64,000 nucleotides of DNA, from the NCBI RefSeq assembly GCF_018860505.1, contig NZ_JAHKPU010000002.1:1-64000 (forward strand), given 5' to 3'. Below are positions 1 through 7,558 of this stretch, piece after piece. Under the pieces are notes generated by a model, which was not told where the DNA came from, made no database searches, and was given only the letters and a program-made list of their open reading frames with translations. The position numbers and the translations under genes are program-made. This DNA is from Pacificibacter marinus (GTDB taxonomy: Bacteria > Pseudomonadota > Alphaproteobacteria > Rhodobacterales > Rhodobacteraceae). The stretch's first letter is position 1, and every line of letters begins with the position of its first letter.

Positions 1-246
1 CGTAAGCGGGACAAGACCACTTCCACCCGTCCTACGACCTACATCGATGTCAGAAATGCGCAAATAGCGGGCTTAAAACTATGTAGTTCCCCAACCTCAT
101 AGCGATGCGACGAACTAGCTTCCGATACTTTAGGTTTCTGCTCTAGCTTGCTATCTATTCGAAAATACTAGCCTAGAAAGAGTAACAAGTAGCGAGACAT
201 ACTACATCTATTGCTGCTTTAAATTGTTTAAAGGATATTCGGAAAC

Positions 247-1620
247 ATGACGGTAAACCAAGCGTGGGAAGGTGACCTTCTCGATTACGAAAGTATAGGA
301 AACGCCTTTACTAACCTCATCAAGTCCATCGATACCGCAAAAGTTATATCCATTGAGGCCGGATTTGGTCGAGGCAAAACCTTCTTTAGGAAGGCATGGT
401 CCGAACAATTGCGGCATGCTGGTGAAACCGTAGTTGAAATTGATGTACAGCAGTCGGACCATTCCGGTGATCCTGTTATAACTTTGCTGGGTGCGCTTGT
501 CGAAGCGGTGCCAAAAACTGATGTAGACAAAGCGAAGAAGGCGCTGGACTCAGCCAAAAAAATTGGCGCTATCGGTGCACGTGCTGCGGCAAAAGTCATG
601 CTACGTTCAGGTGCTGACGAAATTATTGATGCTTTATCCGATGGTGCCATTGATGCGCTTGGCGATTTCGACGCGCTCGATGATATTGTGAATGAACTTG
701 GCGATGGTATGTCAAAGGCTGCAGGTCAGCTTATTGCTGCACAAATGGCTACCGAAAAAGTACGCAAAGTAGAATTGCCCCAGCAGTTGACCGCTCTTCA
801 CACTGCTTTGGTTCAAGATACGCAAGGTGATCGTGTTGTTGTGGTCATTGATGAGCTTGACCGGTGCCATCCAGACTACGCACTGGCATTCCTCGAAGCC
901 ATGAAACTCATTTTTTCGCAGTCTGGCTTCGTCTTTTGTTTGATGGTAAATGCTGACTATTTGGAACGACTGGCAAAACACCGTTTCGGTGCCTCAACCA
1001 ACGAAGAAAGGTACTTAGAAAAGTTCGTTGATATCCGACTTTCACTTTCGCCTAAAGACGACACGTTTAAACAGGCTATATTTGCGCTGGCGCAAAACCT
1101 TCCAAACAAAATTCCTTACGGTGACGGATCAGATTTTTCCATTGAGCACGCCGCCGAATTGGCCAGCAAACTCGCCTTAAAAACCACGTTTTCTATGCGG
1201 AAGGTCAAAAGGCTGCTGTTAAAAGTGGAAGTAGCATTGCGGTGCTATGCGGATCGTCCACTGGATGTTTCTCTTTTGATATATTTGGCCTTCAAGCATG
1301 AGGCAGAAGAATTGGTCACGGTGGATGACTTGCCAAGAGCCTTCCTATCACCTCAAGAAGGTGAGAACCGCTTAGACGTTCCAGAAGCTCGCACTAATGC
1401 TTCCTTCCGAGATGAAGGCAAACGGGATAATGAATTAAATAGGGTTATCTACGAGGAGGCACCTGAACTTCTCAAGCTTCCACGCGAGCGCTATCAATTG
1501 CCGGAAGAAAAAGATTGGAAGGATTGGGCTCTTGTGTTCAAGTTCCTCGCGCCGCATTACATACCCAGTCATCAAGCAGTACTAAATGCGGTGGCCACCG
1601 TATTAGTCTCTAATGATTAG
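247..1620 (+). CDS. KAP-family P-loop NTPase
   Basis: A 457-aa predicted soluble P-loop NTPase of the KAP family. A Walker A variant GFGRGKT lies near residues 39-45, with Ala where the first Gly is usual. The Walker B is the KAP-typical run of hydrophobics followed by DELDRC near residue 200. KAP proteins often carry transmembrane helices between these motifs; here the insert (about residues 90-165) looks helical and amphipathic with no clear membrane span. It starts at the ATG after an AT-rich leader. It stands alone at the 3' side of a tRNA-Leu gene and looks lower in GC than the core genes to the right, which suggests acquisition. KAP NTPases are frequent in phage-defence and island contexts, but the role here is not known. 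Confidence 0.85.
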   Translation: MTVNQAWEGDLLDYESIGNAFTNLIKSIDTAKVISIEAGFGRGKTFFRKAWSEQLRHAGETVVEIDVQQSDHSGDPVITLLGALVEAVPKTDVDKAKKALDSAKKIGAIGARAAAKVMLRSGADEIIDALSDGAIDALGDFDALDDIVNELGDGMSKAAGQLIAAQMATEKVRKVELPQQLTALHTALVQDTQGDRVVVVIDELDRCHPDYALAFLEAMKLIFSQSGFVFCLMVNADYLERLAKHRFGASTNEERYLEKFVDIRLSLSPKDDTFKQAIFALAQNLPNKIPYGDGSDFSIEHAAELASKLALKTTFSMRKVKRLLLKVEVALRCYADRPLDVSLLIYLAFKHEAEELVTVDDLPRAFLSPQEGENRLDVPEARTNASFRDEGKRDNELNRVIYEEAPELLKLPRERYQLPEEKDWKDWALVFKFLAPHYIPSHQAVLNAVATVLVSND

Positions 1621-1973
1621 AATCCAGCTCGCCAAATCACTGAGCTTCGTACTTTTTGTACCGAGTGCTGAAAACTATCTTCGCTAAAACTAAGAAGCGA
1701 AAAAGCTCTAGGTCAACAAGTGACACCCGCCGAATACGCTTCAGACCAATGTCGGCTTTGACGCGCTGCAGAAACCTGAAAGGGTGGCGAACGGCTGCAA
1801 AGGGCCGTTCGTGCCTGTTGGCTATAAGCTATATCTTAAAATACCGCCCCCAGCACAGCTTAAGAGACGCTCAAAGGAAAATATAACCACCTGTTCAAAG
1901 GTGGTCGCATAGGTGGATATAAAAAATATAAAACCCACAACACACTGATTTTATTTTATTATATGGCATAATG
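1621..1973. other. Intergenic region, no supported gene
   Basis: This stretch lies between the KAP gene and the 3' end of tRNA-Leu. A 76-codon basic open frame at 1656-1886 has no ribosome-binding site or recognisable domain and I do not call it. The last 70 bases are AT-rich. No copy of the tRNA 3' end is visible that would mark an att site. Confidence 0.5.
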
Positions 1974-2059
1974 TGGTGCGGGCGGGGGGACTCGAACCCC
2001 CACGGGCATACGCCCAACAGATTTTAAGTCTGGTGTGTCTACCATTCCACCACGCCCGC
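1974..2059 (-). tRNA. tRNA-Leu (anticodon TAA)
   Basis: On the minus strand the gene begins GCGGGCGTGG and ends with the pairing 3' strand CGCCCGC, a discriminator A and an encoded CCA. The anticodon loop CTTAAAA between paired CAGA/TCTG arms gives TAA. A long variable arm (GGGCGTATGCCC region) and the TTCGAGT T-loop fit a class II leucine tRNA of 86 nt including CCA. Its 3' end faces the KAP gene. Confidence 0.95.
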
Positions 2060-2225
2060 AACCGTGTTGCAGGCACAAAACAAAAGATGCGCCGCGCAAC
2101 GGTTTGATGTTTAAGCGTAATGAGACCTAGAGCCAAGAGGTTTTCGAGCAAAGAAGAACATTCTACTGTGAATGCACATAAAGTTTTGCGCTTGACGCGC
2201 GGGCGTGCTGCGCCAATGTGGCCTT

Positions 2226-2972
2226 ATGTTTCCAATTCGTGACCACAACCCGTCCCGCCACCCTGCTTATGTCACCTATGGCATCATGGCGCTGAATATT
2301 GCTGTGTTTTTGGCGATGCTGCCAGCATATGGCAACGACACAGCCCTTTATAACATCTACGCCAATTGGGCCTTGGTTCCTGCGCGGGTGTCGTCTGGTG
2401 ATGGAACTTACACATTTCTCTCGTCGATGTTCATGCATGCTGGATTTATGCATTTAGCAGGTAACATGCTGTTTTTATGGATATTTGGTGACAATTTAGA
2501 AGACGAGATGGGTCACTGGAAATACTTGGGGTTTTATCTGTTTTGCGGCGTGATCGCGGGCTTGGCGCAGTTTTTGGCCGGTCCAACTGCGCGCGTGCCA
2601 ATGGTCGGCGCCTCAGGCGCGATTGCGGGCGTCATGGGCGCCTATTTGTTGCTATACCCTAAAGCAAAGATCGACATCTTGCTGATATTGATCGTATTTT
2701 TCAAAGTTTTCCCTGTGCCCGCATGGATCATGCTGGGATTATGGGCGATCATGCAGGTCGTGGGTGGGGTTTCGGCCACATCTGATTCTGGTGGCGTCGC
2801 CTATATGGCACATTTGGGTGGATTCATCGCTGGAATAATCGTGATATATCCCAAATGGTTATCCTTGGGCGGGCGGCAGTATTGGGATCGAACATTTGGT
2901 CATCCTCCGCATCCAGAGGCCCGATATCAATTTGTAAAATCGTCTGTCCCCGTCGTCAAACGGCGCAAATGA
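2226..2972 (+). CDS. Rhomboid family intramembrane serine protease
   Basis: A 248-aa polytopic membrane protein of the rhomboid family. These proteases cut transmembrane segments within the inner membrane. The catalytic Ser is S130 in GASGA and the catalytic His is H196 in AHLGG. The conserved HLAGN motif (near residues 76-80) that lines the oxyanion site is present. Six hydrophobic segments are evident. I use the ATG at 2226, which opens the family-typical MFPIRDHNPS N-terminus, rather than an in-frame codon at 2205. The substrate is unknown. The gene is monocistronic, between tRNA-Leu and a small membrane peptide gene on the other strand. Confidence 0.92.
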   Translation: MFPIRDHNPSRHPAYVTYGIMALNIAVFLAMLPAYGNDTALYNIYANWALVPARVSSGDGTYTFLSSMFMHAGFMHLAGNMLFLWIFGDNLEDEMGHWKYLGFYLFCGVIAGLAQFLAGPTARVPMVGASGAIAGVMGAYLLLYPKAKIDILLILIVFFKVFPVPAWIMLGLWAIMQVVGGVSATSDSGGVAYMAHLGGFIAGIIVIYPKWLSLGGRQYWDRTFGHPPHPEARYQFVKSSVPVVKRRK

Positions 2973-3057
2973 CGCCTTCTTCCATCATGCATTGAACATA
3001 CAACAACGCCCCAATCAAACGAAATGAAGTGTATGGAACGTACGACAGCAGAACTGT

Positions 3058-3264
3058 TCAGTCACCGTAACCCGCTTCATAAGCGACCTCTTCAATATCT
3101 TCGTTAATAAAGGTCGCATAAACTTTCGCGCCGTTTGTAATACTCAAGATCACAGCAAGCGATAGCCCCGCCACCGCAGATGAGATCACGACCCAATCAA
3201 CTGTGACAGCGCCACCCTCATCTTGGTTGTTGTTGGTTACCCATTGGGCAAGAGCTTTAAGCAC
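3058..3264 (-). CDS. Small membrane/pilin-like peptide (DEGGAV type)
   Basis: A 68-aa protein with a charged N-terminus, a DEGGAVTVDWVV motif and one hydrophobic helix, then an acidic tail. This pattern is common in Roseobacter genomes and resembles Flp/TadE-type pilin precursors, with E/V around the start of the hydrophobic helix. The start is a GTG at 3264 preceded by GGAGGA with a 6-nt spacer. The open frame extends upstream but has no equally good start. Function is not established; a Flp-pilin-like role is inference from shape only. Confidence 0.65.
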   Translation of the reverse strand: MLKALAQWVTNNNQDEGGAVTVDWVVISSAVAGLSLAVILSITNGAKVYATFINEDIEEVAYEAGYGD

Positions 3265-3411
3265 GCGCGTTCCTCCGATTATTCCAACCACAATCGCATC
3301 CAATACTGGCAAGAATAGGGCTGAAACGCGATTTTCCAAAAATCAATAAGTAACTTTCTTTGAAAATCGGTGCCATTTATGCGAAAATGGAAACAACACC
3401 TGACACGCAGG

Positions 3412-3440
3412 CAAATAAAAAGCGCGCCTGAACAGCGCGC
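3412..3440 (-). terminator. Rho-independent terminator after IMPase-family gene
   Basis: A GCGCGC / GCGCGC stem around a 7-nt loop is followed on the minus strand by a T run, 30 bp beyond the stop of the upstream minus-strand gene. Confidence 0.6.
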
Positions 3441-3469
3441 GTTTTAAAACATTTAGACTGGTGGCGCGA

Positions 3470-4258
3470 TCAATCGGCGCGAATGACTGCGGCAAACCGA
3501 TCAAACAGCGCTTCATTCGCACAGATGACTTCGCCATCCTCGATAATATTGTTTGTGCTCACGATAGGTTCAACAAAGCCGCCAGCTTCTTTGACCAAAA
3601 GCAAACCGGCTGCAATGTCCCAAGGCTTCATACGGCGCTCCCAGTAGCCGTCAAAACGACCGGCTGCGACAAACGCCATATCCAAGGACGGTGCGCCCCA
3701 ACGACGAACACCAGCGCAAGCAGGCAAAATACGCGCAAGATCGCGCAGGGTGTCAGGCAAATCAGACTGGCCACCATTTGGCAAACCTGTCGCAAACAAT
3801 CCCTCATGAAGCTTGGTGCGACCAGAGGCGCGAATGCGCGTGTCGTTCATCCAAGAGCCCGCGCCTTTTTCGGCCCAGAACAATTCACCTTTGGCCGGAT
3901 CAAACACAACGCAAGATACGATCTCGCCTTTATGCTCAAGCGCCACGGATACAGCCCAATGCGGCAGACCGTGCAAAAAGTTGGTCACGCCGTCCAAACC
4001 AGAGACAATCCAGCGACGGGTCGGATCTGCGCCCTCAATCTCTTTGCCGTCTTTGCCCAGCCAACCATAGGTCGGACGTGCTTCAACCAACATATCGCGC
4101 ATGATGGTCTCTGAGCTGATGATCGCTTTGGAAACAAAGTCCCCTGCCCCTTTGGCGGAAACTTGGAGGTTCTCGACCTCGCGAAAGTCTTTAACAAGAG
4201 AACGACCAGCGGCGCGTGTGGCCTTGATCATGACGTTTTGGTTTGCACTGCCTAGCAT
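3470..4258 (-). CDS. Inositol monophosphatase-family protein with altered metal site
   Basis: A 262-aa protein of the IMPase/FBPase-like fold. Conserved parts include DGVTNFLHGLPHWA and the late KPWDIAAG motif. Several catalytic metal ligands are changed. The usual G-E-E loop reads G-K-D (68-70) and the usual W-I-V-D-P-L-D-G-T reads WIVSGLDGV (83-91). So the first metal-binding Asp and its Pro are Ser-Gly, and the Thr after DG is Val. D89 is kept. The DNA shows no frameshift, so the frame is under selection. Start chosen at the ATG at 4258 (MLGSANQNVM); an upstream in-frame Met at 4303 is less typical. It may be a non-catalytic or altered-specificity paralogue. A terminator lies downstream. 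Confidence 0.85.
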   Translation of the reverse strand: MLGSANQNVMIKATRAAGRSLVKDFREVENLQVSAKGAGDFVSKAIISSETIMRDMLVEARPTYGWLGKDGKEIEGADPTRRWIVSGLDGVTNFLHGLPHWAVSVALEHKGEIVSCVVFDPAKGELFWAEKGAGSWMNDTRIRASGRTKLHEGLFATGLPNGGQSDLPDTLRDLARILPACAGVRRWGAPSLDMAFVAAGRFDGYWERRMKPWDIAAGLLLVKEAGGFVEPIVSTNNIIEDGEVICANEALFDRFAAVIRAD

Positions 4259-4388
4259 GGGTATCCGGCTCCGAAGATGTTCAAGTGCTGCGTATACGCA
4301 CAAGGACCCGATCTGCCAAGGGCTTGCGGGGCAGTTTTATGGGAAGTTTTGACCAAATCGACAGGGTTGCACGTTCAAATCGTGCAAC

Positions 4389-5294
4389 TTAACCACGTTG
4401 TAGTTTCACAGCTTCGGTTTTGGCGATGCGGATCAGATGCGCCATATAGGGTTTGGACACATCATCATCGCGTACAGCCGCATACAGGCGTCGCGTTCTA
4501 CCTGTCGCAGTCAGCGGTAAAACCGCATATTCCTCACTATCTCGGGCATCGCGCATCACCCAATCGGGCAGCACTGCAACACCCCGATTTGAGGCCACCA
4601 ACATCATGATCACATCTGTCAGTTCCACTTGGCGCACATGGGCAGGCGACACGCCTGCGGGCGTCAGCAATTCTTTGAACACATCCAAACGAGCACGATC
4701 CATCGGATAGGTGAACAATGTTTGGTCGGCGAAATCCTCGGCCTCAACAAAATCGCGCGTGGCCAGATGGTTTTTGCTTGAGCAAACAAACATCGGCGAA
4801 TAATCGAACAAAGGCACATAGGTGACACCTGTGGGCACATCGGGGTCGCTTGAGATCACCAAATCGACCTGCTCTTTTTCCAAAGCCGCCATCGCGCCAA
4901 AAGCAAGTCGCAGCCGAATATCGACATCCACATCCGGCCAAGCTTTACGGAATTGATTGAGCACTGGCATCAGCCAATCAAAACAGGCGTGACATTCAAT
5001 CGCGATGTGCAAGCGGCCCTTGGTGCCCTCCTCGATACCTTTGAACTCTGCCTCAATCGCCTCGATTCGCGGCAGCACGTCCTCGGCCAAGCGCAGCAAT
5101 TTCATGCCAGCAGCAGACAATTTCAACGGTTTTGAGCGGCGCACAAACAGTTCCACCCCCGCTTGATCCTCAAGCCCTTTGACTTGATGCGACAAAGCAG
5201 ATTGAGTGATATTCAAACGATCAGCGGCACGGGCCAAGCCGCCCTCTTCAAAGATCGCCTTGATGGTGCGCAGGTGGCGGAATTCCAAATGCAT
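4389..5294 (-). CDS. metR: LysR-family regulator, MetR-like, divergent from metF
   Basis: A 301-aa LysR-type regulator. The N-terminal winged HTH (about residues 5-62) contains AADRLNITQSALSHQVKGLE, followed by the effector-binding domain. It is transcribed away from metF with 95 bp between the two starts. A near match to the MetR box (TGAA-N5-TTCA; here TGAA-N5-CTCA) lies between them at 5329-5341. MetR activates methionine/folate genes with homocysteine as co-effector in enterobacteria, so a metF regulator is likely. The start at 5294 (MHLEFRHLRT) is preferred over an extension to 5354. The symbol rests on context more than on sequence identity. Confidence 0.8.
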   Translation of the reverse strand: MHLEFRHLRTIKAIFEEGGLARAADRLNITQSALSHQVKGLEDQAGVELFVRRSKPLKLSAAGMKLLRLAEDVLPRIEAIEAEFKGIEEGTKGRLHIAIECHACFDWLMPVLNQFRKAWPDVDVDIRLRLAFGAMAALEKEQVDLVISSDPDVPTGVTYVPLFDYSPMFVCSSKNHLATRDFVEAEDFADQTLFTYPMDRARLDVFKELLTPAGVSPAHVRQVELTDVIMMLVASNRGVAVLPDWVMRDARDSEEYAVLPLTATGRTRRLYAAVRDDDVSKPYMAHLIRIAKTEAVKLQRG

Positions 5295-5328
5295 ATGTGA
5301 GCGCCATTCATAATAGTGTTGAGAACTA

Positions 5329-5341
5329 TGAATTTGTCTCA
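5329..5341. promoter_or_regulatory. Candidate MetR box between metR-like gene and metF
   Basis: TGAATTTGTCTCA matches the MetR consensus TGAA-N5-TTCA at seven of eight fixed positions. It lies about 50 bp upstream of the metF ATG and 35 bp from the regulator start. A wider imperfect dyad (TTCATAATAGT near 5307 against ACTATGAA at 5325-5332) overlaps it. Confidence 0.5.
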
Positions 5342-5389
5342 CATGGCGCGACATGACACAAGACGGTCAAACACATAAGGACGACCACT

Positions 5390-6232
5390 ATGACCAAAAC
5401 GCCAAATATTTCCTTTGAGTTCTTTCCACCAAAGAACATGGCGGCCACATTTGGTCTGTTTGAAACAGTCAATGCGCTGCATGATCTGAAACCGGGCTTT
5501 GTCTCTGTGACGTACGGCGCAGGCGGCACCACACGCACGCTCACTCACGAAGCGGTGGAATTGCTGCACAAGAAATTCGGGCTAAATGTTGCAGCTCACC
5601 TGACTTGCGTTGATGCAACGAAAGCGGAAACGCTGGCGATTGCCGATGCCTATGCGGCGGCGGGTGTTTCTGAAATCGTGGCGCTGCGCGGCGACCCACC
5701 CAAAGGCGCTGGCGGCTTTACCCCCCACCCCGAAGGCTTTACCAATTCTATCGAGCTGATTGAGGCCCTGTCCGAAACAGGCAAATTCAAACTGCGTGTC
5801 GGCGCCTATCCTGATCCTCATCCTGAGGCCGCTGACGAGAACGCCGATGTAAAATTTCTCAAACGCAAGTTTGACGCCGGCGCGGATAGTGCCATCACAC
5901 AGTTCTTTTTCGATCCTGACACCTTTTTCCGATTCCGTGATCGCGCCGTTGCCACAGGCATCACAGGCAAAATTTTGCCCGGTATCTTGCCTATTAGCAG
6001 CTGGAACGGTGTTAAAAAGTTCGCACAGTCTTGTGGCACGCCTGTGCCTGCGCACCTTGATGACCTTTATACAAAAGCCGGTGACAATGCCGAACAATTG
6101 TCCATCGATTTGGCCACTGACATGTGCGAAAAGCTGATCGCTGGCGGTGTTGACGATCTGCATTTTTACACGCTCAACAAACCGAACCTGTCAAAATCTG
6201 TCTGCACCAATTTGGGTGTAACCTCAGCCTAA
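5390..6232 (+). CDS. metF: 5,10-methylenetetrahydrofolate reductase
   Basis: A 280-aa TIM-barrel flavoprotein that reduces methylene-THF to methyl-THF for methionine synthesis. Family features are the N-terminal SFEFFPPKN, the TYGAGGT loop, AHLTCV, ALRGDPP and ITQFFFD. The length is normal for bacterial MetF. The start ATG follows ACGACCACT with a purine-rich AAGGACG upstream. It is single-gene and divergent from the MetR-like regulator, which fits homocysteine-responsive control. No SAM riboswitch fits in the short leader. Confidence 0.96.
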   Translation: MTKTPNISFEFFPPKNMAATFGLFETVNALHDLKPGFVSVTYGAGGTTRTLTHEAVELLHKKFGLNVAAHLTCVDATKAETLAIADAYAAAGVSEIVALRGDPPKGAGGFTPHPEGFTNSIELIEALSETGKFKLRVGAYPDPHPEAADENADVKFLKRKFDAGADSAITQFFFDPDTFFRFRDRAVATGITGKILPGILPISSWNGVKKFAQSCGTPVPAHLDDLYTKAGDNAEQLSIDLATDMCEKLIAGGVDDLHFYTLNKPNLSKSVCTNLGVTSA

Positions 6233-6261
6233 GTTTTCAGACGCAAAACCAAAGCGTCTTC

Positions 6262-6287
6262 GGCGCGTGCTGGAAACAGTGCGCGCC
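6262..6287. terminator. GAAA-tetraloop hairpin between convergent genes
   Basis: An 11-bp stem (GGCGCGTGCTG paired with CAGTGCGCGCC, two G-U pairs) is closed by a GAAA tetraloop. It lies 30 bp after metF and ends at the stop codon of the convergent gene. No T run follows, so termination is only likely, not certain. Confidence 0.4.
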
Positions 6288-7339
6288 TATCGCTTTACTG
6301 CGGGGTGAATCACCTCAGACGGATCACGCCCGACGATACGCTTGGTGCGCAGCCAAAAGAACTTGCCCCAGCCTTTGCTCATACCAATGGACCGCCCATG
6401 CGGATCGGATAAGAAACGTCTGCGCCAGCCATTGGGCAATGCTAACCCCGCTTGTTCGGCCTTATCCAGCATCCACACCAATGTCGCATTCGACAATTTA
6501 CGTTCGGGATTATGCCCTGACAATTGCCCGCCGACATCGCTATGCGACCCCGGAAACCACATTTGTTGCAACACTTGATCCGAATTGGGATTAGTCTCGA
6601 ACATCACCGGCGCATAGGCACGGCGACGTTCATCATAGGCCAAAGCATGATAGGACTTTCGCGCACAACGTGGTGGCCTAAGGTCGCGAAACTCATGAAA
6701 GACCCTTGAGAACCGCCACAACACAGGAAAATGCACTCCAACTGCCGCGACCGTATCCCAAACCCCAAGCATGTCGATCACCACATTTTTATGGCAATGT
6801 TTGGCTGCAAAGAAACGCGCGGCATCTGTATCAGGGTCAGACTGATAATGGCGATAGGCGGTTTTAATATTACGCTCTGTCGCCTCATGACTTTCCAAAA
6901 GACCCACTTGGTCAATGAACCCCGCCAAAGAGCGCACAGCATAGGCCCCACGCGAATAACCGAACAGAAAGATTTTATCGCCGACACGATAACGTGACGC
7001 CAGCCCGCCATAAACCCGCTTGATCTGCTCATTAATGCCGCGCCCTTCCACGACATCCATCGTGTCAGCAAAGCTGTCCCATTGAATACCCGCTTCATAG
7101 CGCACAAGCATATTGGCGCTGTCAGGGCCGATATCAGCCACATCACAACACAGCTTAAACGTCAGTCCTGCATTGGTCTCATACCCTTCATCCAAAGACG
7201 ACAGCGTTCCGTCCATAATGATGACATGAGTGATAGGTCCGCGCCCATGCACGGCTTCTGATGTCGTTATTTTTCTTTTAAACTCAACAAGGTGTCGCAG
7301 GCGACCCAATAGACTTTTACGAGACGGCACGCATATCAC
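6287..7339 (-). CDS. DUF2235-type alpha/beta hydrolase
   Basis: A 350-aa protein of the DUF2235 family, which includes T6SS-type phospholipase effectors and housekeeping hydrolases. Visible motifs are an N-terminal MDGT, the nucleophile elbow GYSRG with S129, and FPGSHSDVGG near residue 270, which supplies the Asp/His. No signal peptide is seen. The start is a GTG at 7339 that overlaps the 3' end of a 48-codon upstream frame, with AAAAGG in front. No vgrG or PAAR gene is nearby, so a secreted-effector role is not supported here. Confidence 0.85.
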   Translation of the reverse strand: MICVPSRKSLLGRLRHLVEFKRKITTSEAVHGRGPITHVIIMDGTLSSLDEGYETNAGLTFKLCCDVADIGPDSANMLVRYEAGIQWDSFADTMDVVEGRGINEQIKRVYGGLASRYRVGDKIFLFGYSRGAYAVRSLAGFIDQVGLLESHEATERNIKTAYRHYQSDPDTDAARFFAAKHCHKNVVIDMLGVWDTVAAVGVHFPVLWRFSRVFHEFRDLRPPRCARKSYHALAYDERRRAYAPVMFETNPNSDQVLQQMWFPGSHSDVGGQLSGHNPERKLSNATLVWMLDKAEQAGLALPNGWRRRFLSDPHGRSIGMSKGWGKFFWLRTKRIVGRDPSEVIHPAVKR

Positions 7340-7463
7340 CTTTTAGAAACTCACTGAACGCTTGCTCAAAAAACGGCACCTCTTGCGTGGCGCGCGCAAA
7401 ATTCACCGCAGGAGGCGAGCCACCCAAAATCCTGACCTGCTGACATATTTTGCCCTGTCTCAC
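7317..7463 (-). CDS. Possible small protein upstream of the DUF2235 gene
   Basis: A 48-codon frame with GTG start at 7463, a very good ribosome-binding site (TTAAGGAG, 6-nt spacer) and a stop that lies 23 bp inside the DUF2235 gene. The frame contains VNFARATQEVPFFEQAF and resembles no family I know. The strong RBS and the overlap suggest translational coupling. The alternative is a leader without a functional product. Confidence 0.4.
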   Translation of the reverse strand: MRQGKICQQVRILGGSPPAVNFARATQEVPFFEQAFSEFLKGDMRAVS

Positions 7464-7480
7464 CGCGCACTCCTTAAACC

Positions 7481-7522
7481 AAAACGGCCCCTTTGCCGCA
7501 GACTATCGGGCAAAGGGGCCGT
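7481..7522 (-). terminator. Strong terminator after decarboxylase gene
   Basis: A perfect 14-bp stem (ACGGCCCCTTTGCC against GGCAAAGGGGCCGT) is followed on the minus strand by TTTTGGTTT, 37 bp past the decarboxylase stop. Confidence 0.85.
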
Positions 7523-7558
7523 GTAAAAGGCAATAGATTGTGAAGCCGGAAGACTGAC

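Noticed and set aside
1656-1886. 76-codon basic frame after the KAP gene
   Set aside because: No RBS, no recognisable domain and skewed Arg/Lys content; looks like chance coding in an intergenic stretch.
3461-4114. Long frame (217 codons) opposite the IMPase-family gene
   Set aside because: Antisense shadow of a gene with clear family motifs; no RBS.
5295-5389. SAM-II riboswitch before metF
   Set aside because: The metF leader is too short and shows no pseudoknot pattern; a MetR box explains the site better.
5582-6163. 193-codon frame opposite metF
   Set aside because: Antisense shadow of metF with no start signals.
6287-7339. T6SS effector reading of the DUF2235 gene
   Set aside because: No vgrG, PAAR, chaperone or immunity gene is adjacent; the domain alone does not show secretion.
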